Shown here piece by piece: positions 10,950 through 22,500 of a stretch of 64,000 nucleotides of DNA. Source of the stretch: Hemicentrotus pulcherrimus (Eukaryota; Echinodermata; Echinoidea; Camarodonta; Strongylocentrotidae); contig BEXV01000071.1 of NCBI GenBank assembly GCA_003118195.1, positions 236,439 to 300,438 of the forward strand, written 5' to 3'. Within the stretch, counting starts at the first letter, position 1, and each line of letters opens with the position of its first letter. The notes beneath the pieces are model-generated. The model did not search any database. It was not told where the DNA came from and saw nothing but the letters and a program-made list of their open reading frames with translations. Position numbers and translations under genes: made by a program.

Positions 10950-12184
10950 AAGGGGAAGTTCACCCAAGGTAGAATACCAGAGCAGAACAGTGCCCCCACT
11001 TTTTCAAGTACCCAAAAAGGTGCCCCTTTTTACATAGGAAAAGTGCCCCTTTTACTCTGACAATTGCCCTTATTAATTTTTTTTAAAGTGCCCCTTCCCC
11101 TTTTCACCTCTGATAAGTGCCCCTTTTATATTGACAAGTACCCCTTTTCCTTTGACAAGTTCCCATTTTCCTTTGCAACATGTGTCCATTTTCCATTATC
11201 ATAAGTGCCTATTTTAATCTCTTGTTAGTTCCCCTTTTCAGGTACAGGAAGCGCCACTTCTCACTTTTGATAAGCGCTCCCTTCACCTCTAAATACCCTA
11301 TTCAAATCTAAGACGTTTCTCTTTTGCTTTGACAAGTTTCCCTTTTCTTTTGTAAAAAGTGCCCCTACCCCTTTTCATAGGGGCCCTTTTTAACTCAGAT
11401 AAGCGCACCATATATTTTCACATGTGCCCCCTTTCCTTTTTAATCAGTGCTCCTTTTCCTTATGATAAGTGCCCCCATTTAAAAAGAGCCCCTTTCCCTT
11501 TTTATAAATGCCCCTTTTCATCTCTTGGAAATGACCCTATTCAATTCTGAGAGATACTCGTTTTATTTTGACATGTGCCTCTTCCCCTCCTGATAAGTGC
11601 TCTTTTCATCTCTTAAAAAATGCCCCTTTTATTTTGACACGTCCCCTTTTTCCTTCATAATAATACTCTTTTTCCTTCTTATAAGTGCCCCTTAATTCCC
11701 CTTCGCATAATTACCCCTTTTCATCTTTGATAAGTGCACCATTTACTTTAACATGTGCCTCTTTTTCTTTTTAATAAGAGCCACTTCCCCCCTTCTCATG
11801 AAATGCCCCTTTTAGCATCTGATAATTACCCTCTTACCAATGATGTGCCCCGTTTTCCTTTCTAATAAGAAACCTATCCCTTTATCATAACTGCCCCTAA
11901 TCACTTCTTATGCCCCTATCAAAATCTGATGGGTGCCTCTTTCCCGTCGCGACAAATGCCCATTTCCCATTCTCATAAAAAGCCTTTTCATCCCTGGCGT
12001 GTGCGCCTCTTTTTTTAGGTGTAACTAAGTGCCCCATTCTCACCTCTGATAATTAGCCTTTGTACTTTGACACGGGCTCCTTTTCTTTTCTAATAAGTGT
12101 CTTAACCCCTTCGATAAGTGTCCCCTTTTCCTTTCATAAACGTGCTCCAAATTTCAAGCAACTAAGGAGAATTTCTCCCAAAGG
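10950..12184. repeat. Degenerate tandem array, unit near GATAAGTGCCCCTTTT
   Basis: About 1.2 kb in which variants of a roughly 25-35 nt unit, such as GATAAGTGCCCCTTTT and GACAAGTTCCC, recur dozens of times with heavy divergence and variable spacing. The plus strand is strongly pyrimidine-biased. At least seven exact GATAAG words occur (for example in TGATAAGTGCCCC near 11111). The array is framed by an imperfect direct repeat of about 20 bp (10950-10969, AAGGGGAAGTTCACCCAAGG, and a variant at 12164-12184). It ends about 1 kb upstream of the transporter start codon. It is not coding; open frames in it merely reflect the repeat. Confidence 0.85.
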
Positions 12185-12608
12185 TCGCGCTCGCTACACT
12201 CGCTCGTAGTTATAGATGTTATATTATGTAACTTATCACAGGTTTTTGTCAGTCTTCAGTTATGAGAATGTGTTCATAACCCCATCAGGATTGGGTTTTT
12301 TCCTCGTTATAAGATGTTATTTCTCGCACTGCGACCTCACAAATCTTTAAAATTTCCCTCGCTCGCAAATACATTTTCAGACCATTTTACCCATCTGCAG
12401 CTCCGCCGCCTCTGGATTTGCTGATTCTGTTAGATTGATTATAGGTTTAAAACTCACTCTCAATATTAATATTTAAAAAAAATCAAAGATAACTGCCTTT
12501 TCTTAGATAAGATTTTTGTCCGACTCGTAGTACTCAAATATCCGGACTTTTAGGGGATGTTTTCAAAAGGAGGGAAAATGCATATGCGTACCCTAAAAAA
12601 CACTGAGT

Positions 12609-12633
12609 GGGGGGGGGGGCGGGGCGGGGGGGG
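12609..12633 (+). other. G-run with quadruplex potential
   Basis: A G11-C-G4-C-G8 pattern, about 530 bp before the start codon, able in principle to form a G-quadruplex on the plus strand. Confidence 0.6.
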
Positions 12634-12803
12634 ATCAAATGAGATGCATTTTGCAGAAGCAAAGTCACGCACACGCACTTTTGTGGGGTATGATTAATTT
12701 TGTTAGGGATGTTATATGGATCTTCAAAGACCGAACTCCAATTATATATATTACATATTTTTTAAATCTTGTGTGAAAGTATTTTGATTCGCACAACTCT
12801 TCA

Positions 12804-12822
12804 CCCCCCTCCCCCCTCCCCC
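12804..12822 (-). other. C-run, quadruplex potential on the minus strand
   Basis: Three C-runs of five to six bases separated by single T. With 12609-12633 it places opposite-strand G-runs about 170 bp apart in the promoter region. Confidence 0.6.
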
Positions 12823-13164
12823 AAGAAAAACCCACTAACACCACAGACCCACCTGATCCACCTGATCCACCACACCACCCCGCATGTTCGGTTTCTGCTG
12901 GTATCCGATCCGCCGCAAACTACGACAGCACGTGTGTATGTATGATTACGTCATGTATTGTGCTCTACTGACTGTGCCATCGGCCATCGTCGATACGACT
13001 TCACGTTGTTATTTCGTGCATTTGTTCATGAGCATGACAGAACATCAACATACCACCTCATCATAGAGCTTATTAGGATAAAATCAAGGATTGCCAGTTT
13101 TATTTTAGAGCAAGTTTCGGACGGAAGCTTCTCGATTTTACACTACTATCAACATTCAGAAAAG

Positions 13165-13554
13165 ATGTCGGCTGAGTCTGAGAGCGGAACGGGAGATGGA
13201 CTCACCGGCTCGCACGACGGCAGCGCTAGGTTGTCTGTCGTTGACTATGTTGTGTTCGTGATGGTGCTGGTCATATCGGCTTCCATAGGGATTTACCATG
13301 CATGTACAGGTGGAAAACAAAAGACCACTCAAGAATTCTTTGTGGCAGACAGGAAGATGCCATTTGTTCCTGTAGGATTTTCCCTGCTTGCCAGCTGGAT
13401 GTCTGCTATCGCACTTCTGGGAACTCCTTCCGAGGTGTAAGTTTACGGCACCATGTTTTGGTATATCGGAGGGAGTTACATCTTCATGTCAATCATCACT
13501 GCAAATGTATTCATCCCAACATTTTATAATCTTCGCCTCACTAGTGTCTATGAG
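13165..13554 (+). CDS. SLC5A8-like: Transporter exon 1 (codons 1-130)
   Basis: Encodes the Ser/Gly-rich N-terminus, helix 1 (27-47), the first re-entrant part VPVGFSLLASWMSAIALLG (68-86), and, after the TAA at codon 92, VYGTMFWYIGGSYIFM and FIPTFYNLRLTSVYE. The frame and the protein similarity are the same on both sides of the stop. The donor GTAATT follows GAG at 13554, phase 0. Confidence 0.9.
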
Positions 13555-16500
13555 GTAATTTTTCAAGCATTCATTTGTTAAACGTAAGGGTACAATCATA
13601 TTCTAGCGTGACAATTCAGCATCATATACATGTATGCTAGTTAGAATTAGACTTATGATTGTTGTAAAGGAGGCAAATGAGCAATGTGCCCCTCTTGTTT
13701 CATTCATGCCTCACTTTGATTTAGTGTACATACACTTGTCTTATGTCATGGGCTAAAATAATAATAATGGTAATAAGTTTACGAAGAACTTGTAGGGCAC
13801 CGGGAGAGAGAAGACTAATGTATAATAAAAAAGTTGTACAGTTTTACATGTATATGTTTTATTTCAATGTCTCCAACACTTTGGATGAATTTTTAACTGT
13901 AGCCCCCAAACTGAAGGCAATTAGTTGAAGTAGTTGAAAAACCTTTCATACTCCAAAAGTATGCTTATTTTTCAGTGCATTGCTAAACACAGAGTACCTA
14001 AATACCTTGTCCAATGAAAGACTGAGAATGTAGCTCAGGATCGAATACACAGCTCTTTCATATAATCTGTTTTGTAAGTTGTGTTTATTTAAAGTCAACA
14101 GTATTATCAACTGCACCTAAGATTAGGTTTTTTGGTTTTTATCAAAAAGCAAATAGTATGTAGGAATGATAAGGACTGTAAATTAACTGGATTTACAAGA
14201 GGTTGCCAGAAATCAGTTACAATGTATGTGTGACTATTTTTGAAGTAATACTACTTCTTCCTCTTCCATTTTGAGTACGTACACACCTCTATGGGGTGTG
14301 TGCAGGTGGATCACTACACCGGGGTTTCCCCCTTCTCTAATACGAATAGTGCAGTAGGTTCTCAACATGCAAAGGTACAGGTGTAGTGACTCTTCACCAC
14401 ACGGGGCTTCAATTTAACGTCCTATTCGAGGAACGGAGTGTTTTCCACTTAACAATGTAGCCTGCGTCTATGAACAAGGGGAGGGGCACATTAACACACC
14501 ACGCAGGCTTCAGTCATCCGCCTGGGTGGGATTCGAACCCGGGATCTTTGGTTCGACAGGCAGACGAGATACAGTATTACAATATTTTATAAGTTTGATA
14601 GACTTCCTTATACTTAAAGGATTACTGGTACATGCAATTAATGCTAATTTGACATTTTAAAGTAATTTATAAGAAATGTCTTTAAAAAAACAGGAATACA
14701 GTGCCAGATCACTTGAATATTATAAAGTGTTTTGCTCACTTGAAATTTTAATGACATATTAAAGCACTTTTGAAGCTGCCTTTTTTTGAGAGAGGGAAGT
14801 TATGGTCAGGTTAAGATCTGCTTGTATACAGTATACACAGAGGAAGGGTTATTGATCCAAGAAAGCCCAGTATAGTTTCACCTGCTCACAAGATCAATAA
14901 CTGTGTGACGTACTAAGTAATTAGATTCCATGTTCCATCCTTGTTTGTCTTGCCCTAAACCTCATCCTCTCTATATCTCTCTCTCTACCTTCTCTGCCCC
15001 TCTCTCTCTCTCTGTATTTCTCTACATCTTCATGTACATGTATCAGTCTCTTTCTCTGTCTCTCTATACATCTGATGGTTATACCTGTCTCGTTCTTTCT
15101 CTGCCTTTCCCTGTGTGTACATGTATCTGCAGTTTATCTCTTCCTGTCTCTCTACCTGTCTCGATCATATGTGTCTCTTTTCCTCATTGTCCCTGACCCC
15201 CTACATGTGTATATCACTGTATTTCTCTTATTATTTCTATAATTTCATATTCTTCATTCTTCTATATGCATCTTTTCCACATTCTCAAATTAATGATACA
15301 ATCATTACTTTCTTGAAATCTATGTTATCAGTCTCTCCCATTTGTCAATTTCAAACGGTGATCAATTTTTTTTCCTTCTTCGTTCCAGTATCTTGAGTTG
15401 AGATTTTCTGTCGCAGCCCGTCTCATTGGGACTACAGGTTTTGTAATATACATGGTGAGTCTTTAATCGTTCATAATACATGTATGTATTGCAGAAGTTC
15501 AAGTCTTTATACTTGCAATATCTCAATTTACCAGCATTACATACATGATGCAGATCTGATTGTGGTTTTCAATTATGTGTACCGGTATTTAAAAAAAATA
15601 TTACCGGTATCATTGTTATTGCTCTAGGCAATAGTAAGCATCATCAATATTCATCAGCTTTGTCTCTGTTTTAAATATACATGTGAAGTTTTCTTTCTAG
15701 AATGACATCAGCTTTTAAAGGCCTATTTATTGAGAGATTATTTGTGTTGACTCCCTAATTTATTCAGTGGTTGTATTCGTATTTTTGTTCTCTTTTTTTC
15801 CGCACTGAACGCAATTCGTCCTTTTTTTGTTTGTTTTATTATTCAGTGTTTTTATTAAGTTCATACATTTAAAAGCATTAAATTTACTTTGGCCAAATAC
15901 CAATACAGAGGAATATATATTTTTTGTAACATGAAACATTCACCATGTTCTTGGTGAATTTAAACAAATTATTAAAAAAAAAAGAAAAATTGTTTTGCCA
16001 TGTAAATAGCATTGAAGGTTGATACACATTTATTGATATCATTTTTCTATTATCAGGTGATGTACATGTCCATCGTGCTTTATGCCCCTGCTCTGGCTGT
16101 AAATGCAGGTATGTAATCTCATCTTTTTTTTTAAAACATCCATTTAAATGTAAAATACCGAATGACAAGCATTATATATTTCTACAGTTTTCTTGTGATT
16201 GAGCATGATTGTTAACTTAATTGATAATCATGTTCACACAGATTATCCAATGCCTTTGCATATACGTTGTCATCGACTCTATGTGTCTAAGGTAGCTCTG
16301 TTTAATTTTTTATTTTGTTCAGTGACTGGATTTACTCTGTGGGGGTCTGTTCTCACTGTTGGCCTGGTGTGCACATTCTATACTGCATTGGTAAGTATGT
16401 CTCTGTGTAATGTCATACCCTTGTCCTGTCACCTGGGGGAATCTTAATATAATCAAGGGAAGGGAGAAGAAAGAGTTTATCTAGGCCTACAATTATGTAG

Positions 16501-19500
16501 AATTTATGGTTTAAAGTGTATAATTTTTTAGCAGCTTGTAATTTTGTGCTTAAACCTCTTTTTTTCATAACCATGTGTGATTTATACTCCTCCCCACTGA
16601 CTTCTCCGTAAGTTAATGTACAGGTGAATGCACCTGGATTCTTACAGGTATATCAATGGTTTAGGATTGAAAATCTAGTGTTTTAGAGAAATTCATGTGA
16701 AGGCCAATTGTTTGTAGTTTTCATTGTTGCATTTTGTTGGAAAGTGATTTAACATTGCAGAGAATGGCAGGATTTTTATGGATACGATATGTGATAAAAA
16801 TGGACTATATTACTCCTGTTGCCTTATCGTGATGTTAGCAACTTTTTTGTGTTATGACAGTTATGTTACTATTTAGAGATTTCTTAATTCACAATTTTTC
16901 TCTTAGGGTGGGATGAAAGCAGTGATCTGGACGGATGTCTTTCAGACCCTTATTATGGTGTCCTGTCTCATAGCTGTAATCATCCATGGTTCAGTCAAGA
17001 TGAATGGCTTTGGTAATGTCTGGCGCATCAACGATGAGGGCGGTAGAGTGGTCTTTGATGAGTAAGTCCATTTTCTTGACCTAAAACTTTTTTTTTTCTT
17101 TGAAGAGACGAAAAATGAGAGTGAATAATATAAAATAGTATTAAAATTCTTCTTGTTTGAGTTATTATTTAATTTCACTGATACAGCGACATCTGATAAT
17201 CTTTTTCCAGAGATGCTTGGTCTAGAAAGTAACTGATTTTCTGTGATTGTTTGTGGTAGACAGTGAAAATCCACTGTTTTGTTTATAGGTCTATAGGTCC
17301 AAGTTTGACATTATCTACACTTTGCAAATAATCCTGTACTCATTTTTATTTTTGATAGGAAATGAAAACAACTCTTACTTTTGAAATAACTTCCTGTTTT
17401 TAATGAAAATACATGTGGCAAATGAATTTGATTTTACCAGGAGATGTGACTTGAATTTTTATTACCCGGTACTGAAGTTTTTCTTGGATTATTGATGATG
17501 TTAGTAATCTCTCACTGTCTTTCCTTTCCTCACTCTCTCCTTCCCCTTTCCTTCTCTTAATATCTGGCAGTATACGAGTGAACCCTACCATACGTCACAC
17601 TGTATGGTCTCTGGTATTTGGGGCTACATTCAACTGGCTTGCTACCTTTGGTTGTAACCAGGCTTCCGTCCAGCGCTACCTGAGCTGCCCCACCCTCAGA
17701 GCGGCCAAATGGTACGCAGAAAGGAGATTATGAATGCGTACTTATTAATTATGGGGGTTTTGCAACAGATTGAAACCTTACAAGAAAACAAGATCTATTT
17801 TTTTATCCCTGAGACATCCAATGGTGTATTTGATTAGAAATACTACCGGTAGTTGAAATCAGAGTGATGGAATGGCCTTGTTCATATCTATGAGCAAATC
17901 GTGGAATACCTCTAATTGCCAATTATAGATTGATGATATACATATTTTAAAAAACAAGTAATTGCCCATGTTCATCACTAAATATTAGTATGTTTAACAA
18001 AACAATATGAACTGGATGTTTTATTTTTTCAGTCATGATTTACTTATTGAATTTTACATAAAATTATAATGACTCATTAGCAGTCCCTTTTTCTTTGCTT
18101 GTATTGTATGATTAGAAAGTTCATTTTCAGGAGACAATAGGATAACACATTCTTACGATTTTTCTAGTGATATTAAACTGGCAGTATTGAGTTCTTATAC
18201 ATTATCATTTTGTTTCTGGAACTGAAAAAGTCAGTCGATGCCTTAATAATCTGTATGTGGGGTCATCTTCCAGAAACAGCAACAGATGGAAATACTTTTG
18301 TTTTTGTCAGCGATAATGTCTACTGATTATACAAATGTCTGCAATACTTGCATCTTTAGTTTCTGATAATTGCATTGTTCCCACTCGATGTAGACTTGGA
18401 CAAGGTTTGATATTTGCGTGTAAATTCATCATAAATATGACATACTATCATCCAACTATCTCTCACTTTACAGGTCCATCTACCTGAACTGCCCAATGCT
18501 GTTTATATTTGTATCTCTGTGTCTCATGTGCGGTCTGGTGATGTTTGCTGTGTTTGCTGATTGTGACCCTATCAAAGCCGGCTACATTACAAACGGTGAT
18601 CAGGTAATTCAATGGTTGAGATTGAAAGAGGATTAGGAGAAATTTGTGTTCATTTACCTTTGTTGTAATCCAGTCAGAAGCTCTGGGCTTGCTGTGGAGA
18701 AGAAACATGTTAGATTCCATTAGTAATCTTTTCATGTACCAAAAATGTTTATTGTTGATATTAAAAACTTCATTGTTGTGGGAAGTACAATGGTACTCGA
18801 AAATTCATCAAGTTGAAACAAGATTTCTTATCTACAATGTCAGATTAAGTCTGGAACTCCAGAAGTCATATAGTAAGAATTGAAATAATTCTTTGCTAAT
18901 AACACAATCTGATTGTACCAAATTTCATTGTTGCATCTGCTATTTTCAGTAACCTCTTACGGTACCTAGATTTTTAGATAGATGTTATTAAACCTACCGA
19001 TTGTACAATTCCTCCATAGACTTGTTAATAGCTACTAAAATTTATGACTTCAGGGTCATTAGGTCTGATAACAATGGGTTGTGGAAGTGCTTGGTAATAG
19101 CATGGGAAGAATGGTAGGAAAAGAAGAGCTATTAATGTCTTGTGAAACTTCTGTTCTTGCTAAAATAAACAATTGGAAGTAGTTATAACACCAGACTGAT
19201 GTAATCTTGAGCCATTCAGCTTAGATGTTTCTTCAAAGTAGATAAGTGGTCTTCAAAGTACAGAAGTGAACTTATAATATAAAAGAAATCTCTGATAGAA
19301 TAGCTTTAAATTTAAGAAATTATTTTAATTATATTTTAACCCAGGCCTGTGGCCTCAGTGAATAAGTTGGTTCATGTATTTTGTTATATTGAACACTGCA
19401 AAATTTGTGTAATATCTAGTCATCAACATTAAATCAACACAACATGGAATCCAATTTTTGTTCTTCTTTACTGTAAACCTTCATTGATAAACACAAAACA

Positions 19501-22500
19501 AACTCCTTCTTTCTATAATGGAAATCACCCTTATCCACTTTCAATTTGCAGCTCCTTCCTTTCTACGTTGTGACTCAGCTAGGTTTTCTTCATGGATTAC
19601 CAGGTCTTTTTATTGCAGCCATCTTCAGTGGAACTCTCAGGTTAGTAGTTGTAATATATTGGGGGAAAAATCTTTTTCTATCAAAGCAATCTGAATGAAA
19701 TCTCCTCATGAGGAGATAAATGTTTTGTAGGTTTTGTCAAACAGCTACTGGTGGTGCTGATTAATCACAGGTACATAGTTCCATCATAGACAATTTGTTT
19801 TTCACCTGGAATGTAACCTGCTTTGTTTCCCATTTGGAATATGACATTAGTCCATATATTTTTTTCATGAAAAAAAGATATCTTGATATGGCTATGACTG
19901 ATGGTGGTGATATGCCAGGAAGCCCCAGTATTCAATGGTCAGATCAGTAGATTCTTCACTGTTAGATGAATGCTGAAATAAGAAATACCGGTATGTCGTG
20001 TGGGACACATTGCATAGAATCACTCTCAGGAGTGTTCCATCAAGTTGACTTGGAATTTCAAACTAAAACTGGAGTAACCGAAGTAAGATTTAAAAGTATC
20101 CAGGTATTATCCAAATAAGTGCAAATTGTGAAAAGTTGGCAGTAGGGATATTGTGTTTTGCATTGGGGTTCATGAGATTAATGGTCATCATTAACTTTTA
20201 TATAATACAGTTTTATAATTTGATATACTTGTAGTCCTATGCAAAATATGTGGGCAAAATGTCTGTATTAATTTCAAATGATAATGGACTGACAGTTATA
20301 CAAATATAATAATTAATGTAAATATTGTTTTTCTTCCCATTCTAGCACCGTTTCATCTGGTCTCAACTCATTGGCTGCTGTGACAGTGGAAGATATCATC
20401 AGACCAATCAAGAAAGATCTCTCAGATGCAAAGAGAACCACAATATCCAAGATACTTGGTAGGTTCAGATACTAAAATCTTATGGATCTTCTATCAGGGG
20501 AAATCATATCTAACAATTTGTCTTATTTCTCACTCTTGATTACTAGCAGTTTGAATTCATCATCTCTGTCTGTCTGTCTATCTCTCTCTCTCTCCCCTAT
20601 ATTGTAGTCTAGCATTTTGTAGCAGGTCATTGTTAGACAGGGAACAACAGATATCTTCTCGCTCTCTACTCATACACTGCCACTCTATTTGTACGTATGG
20701 CGTGTATGTTTTATAAGCCAATTCATTAATATATGGAATCCATAGTGTATGAAATATGCTATGGAAAGGATCATACAAACCATGTACGAGACAATTTAGC
20801 TTCTTGTTTTTGTTTTCCAGCCATCTTATATGGCCTCTTAGCCATTGGGATGGCCTTCGTGGCATCCAAGCTAGGCCCTCTCCTCACTGTCGCTATCGGT
20901 TTGATGGGCATGATAGGAGGACCATTGCTAGGCATGTTTACACTCGGCATTGTCTTCCCCTGGACAAACAATAAAGTGAGTATGAGCAACATATGATATT
21001 GACGTTTGAAGTGGGTGGGTTGGCAGAAGTTCATAATTCGCTGACACCAGACTTGATGGAAATACCATTAATGGGTGTACAAGTCTGCACACAGCAAACT
21101 CATAGTCCACTCAACAAATACCTCCTTGTCTCTCGGAGAGTCTCGATGGTGCAAATGTCAGATAAGGACTTTACCATATGGGAAAGAGTCAGAGCATTAC
21201 ATCATTACATAAAGCTTGTTAGTCATAAAACTGAAGGCTAATCCTGTTGATTGACAACATTCCCCTTGAGACTCCTGTTTAATGTGTCTTTAAAGCTCAG
21301 GCGCAGGGTTTTAATGATGAGATAAAGTGAAATATGCTTTACTTTTTGCTTGCCATATCTGAACAAGCCTTTAATGATAAAAATCTGCAAGAGGTGTTGT
21401 GGTCGAGTGGATACGTCGCCGGACTGTCGATCACAAGGTCCGCGGTTCAAGGTCCGCGGTTCAAGTCCCGCCGCTGCACTAATGTCCTTTGGCAAGACAT
21501 TGATCTACATTTGCCACACTCCACCCAGGTGAAGTAAATGGGTACCTGGTAGGAATTTATTCCTTGAAACGCAGCGCGCGTAACAGCTGCACTGCTAAAG
21601 CCAGGGTAATAATGCTGCATTATTGTAGAGCGCTTAGAGACTTCTGACAAAGTAAGTGTTAGGAGCTATATAAGCACTGTAATTATAATTATTATTACAA
21701 GGCCCATTTACGTGTACCTGTACTTTATACCTTGATGATCTGGATCAAAGTGGAGTCAATTTATGGAGAAAGAAAGTTATTCATTTCCAATCACTCTCTT
21801 GATTATGATTAGTAATTGTTGTTTGTAAATTAGTGATTTTAATAGCAGGTAGTATTTGAGTAAATTCAGATCATGTAGTTCTTTTCAGTAATCTTATTCT
21901 GTAAATCAGAAGCATACTGCACATGATATCAAACAAGATAAAATCAAGATTTTGGACTAACCCAAGTCACTGTCAATGCGGGTGTGAACTTGGAATAGGA
22001 AATTATTTTTTAATCATTTGCATATTTTCTATAGTTTGATGGCCAAGTTTAGGTCTTCTAATCTAAGGATATGCCCAATTTGTACCATTTGGTAACTGCT
22101 CCCCTATAATCTATTTTTTATTATTCCTCTTTTTCAGGGTGCTATTGTTGGTGGTTTGACTGGCTTTGCCTTCTCTTTTTGGATTGGGATTGGAGCCTAC
22201 ATCTATCCTTCAATGGCCGACAAGCTTCCCACGTCTATCGATGGATGCTTTCTATCCAACATAACAGACATAACAACAGACATTCCCTCATATCTATTGG
22301 CCAATGTCACCTCACTTCCTGATTTGATACCTGAACCATAGTAAGCATATATTTTTGTAGGGATGGATTTACCATCAGATGACAAAATATCTACTCCATA
22401 CAGGTTTTATGTAGTAGCCAATAAACCCACTGCCTGCTGGAACCGGGTGGCCACTGTATTTAGCCTATGGGAAAATGAATGAATTCAGTAGCCAATGGGT

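Larger units (their letters stand above)
12185..13164 (+). promoter_or_regulatory. Promoter and 5'UTR region of the transporter gene
   Basis: CpG content rises here compared with the flanks. A CGCTCG-rich stretch (12185-12210) and an AT-rich part are followed by two guanine/cytosine runs, then an E-box CACGTG (12929-12934) and a CRE/ATF-like TTACGTCA (12946-12953). No clear TATA box or start site can be assigned. The reading frame of exon 1 stays open upstream to an ATG at 12958, but that 69-residue extension does not look like the family's short N-terminus, so I treat it as 5'UTR. Confidence 0.45.
13555..15388 (+). other. Intron 1 of the transporter
   Basis: 1834 bp, phase 0. Contains a minus-strand tRNA-derived SINE (about 14255-14585) and a pyrimidine-rich CT region (about 14960-15200). 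Acceptor TTCCTTCTTCGTTCCAG. Confidence 0.9.

Noticed and set aside
11359..11550. 63-codon frame with repeated KCPF-like peptides
   Set aside because: It is the translation of the degenerate GTGCCCC array and is not maintained in frame from unit to unit.
12958..13164. 69-residue N-terminal extension of the transporter from an upstream ATG
   Set aside because: In frame but low in family-like features. SLC5A8/12 proteins start shortly before helix 1, and ATG 13165 has A at -3.
13437..13442. GTAAGT as the true end of exon 1
   Set aside because: Sequence after it continues to encode the family protein in the same frame to the real donor at 13555, and splicing here would not join in frame to exon 2.
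14529..14539. Possible functional tRNA gene on the minus strand
   Set aside because: Box B is perfect but box A and the acceptor stem are not, and a SINE body follows.
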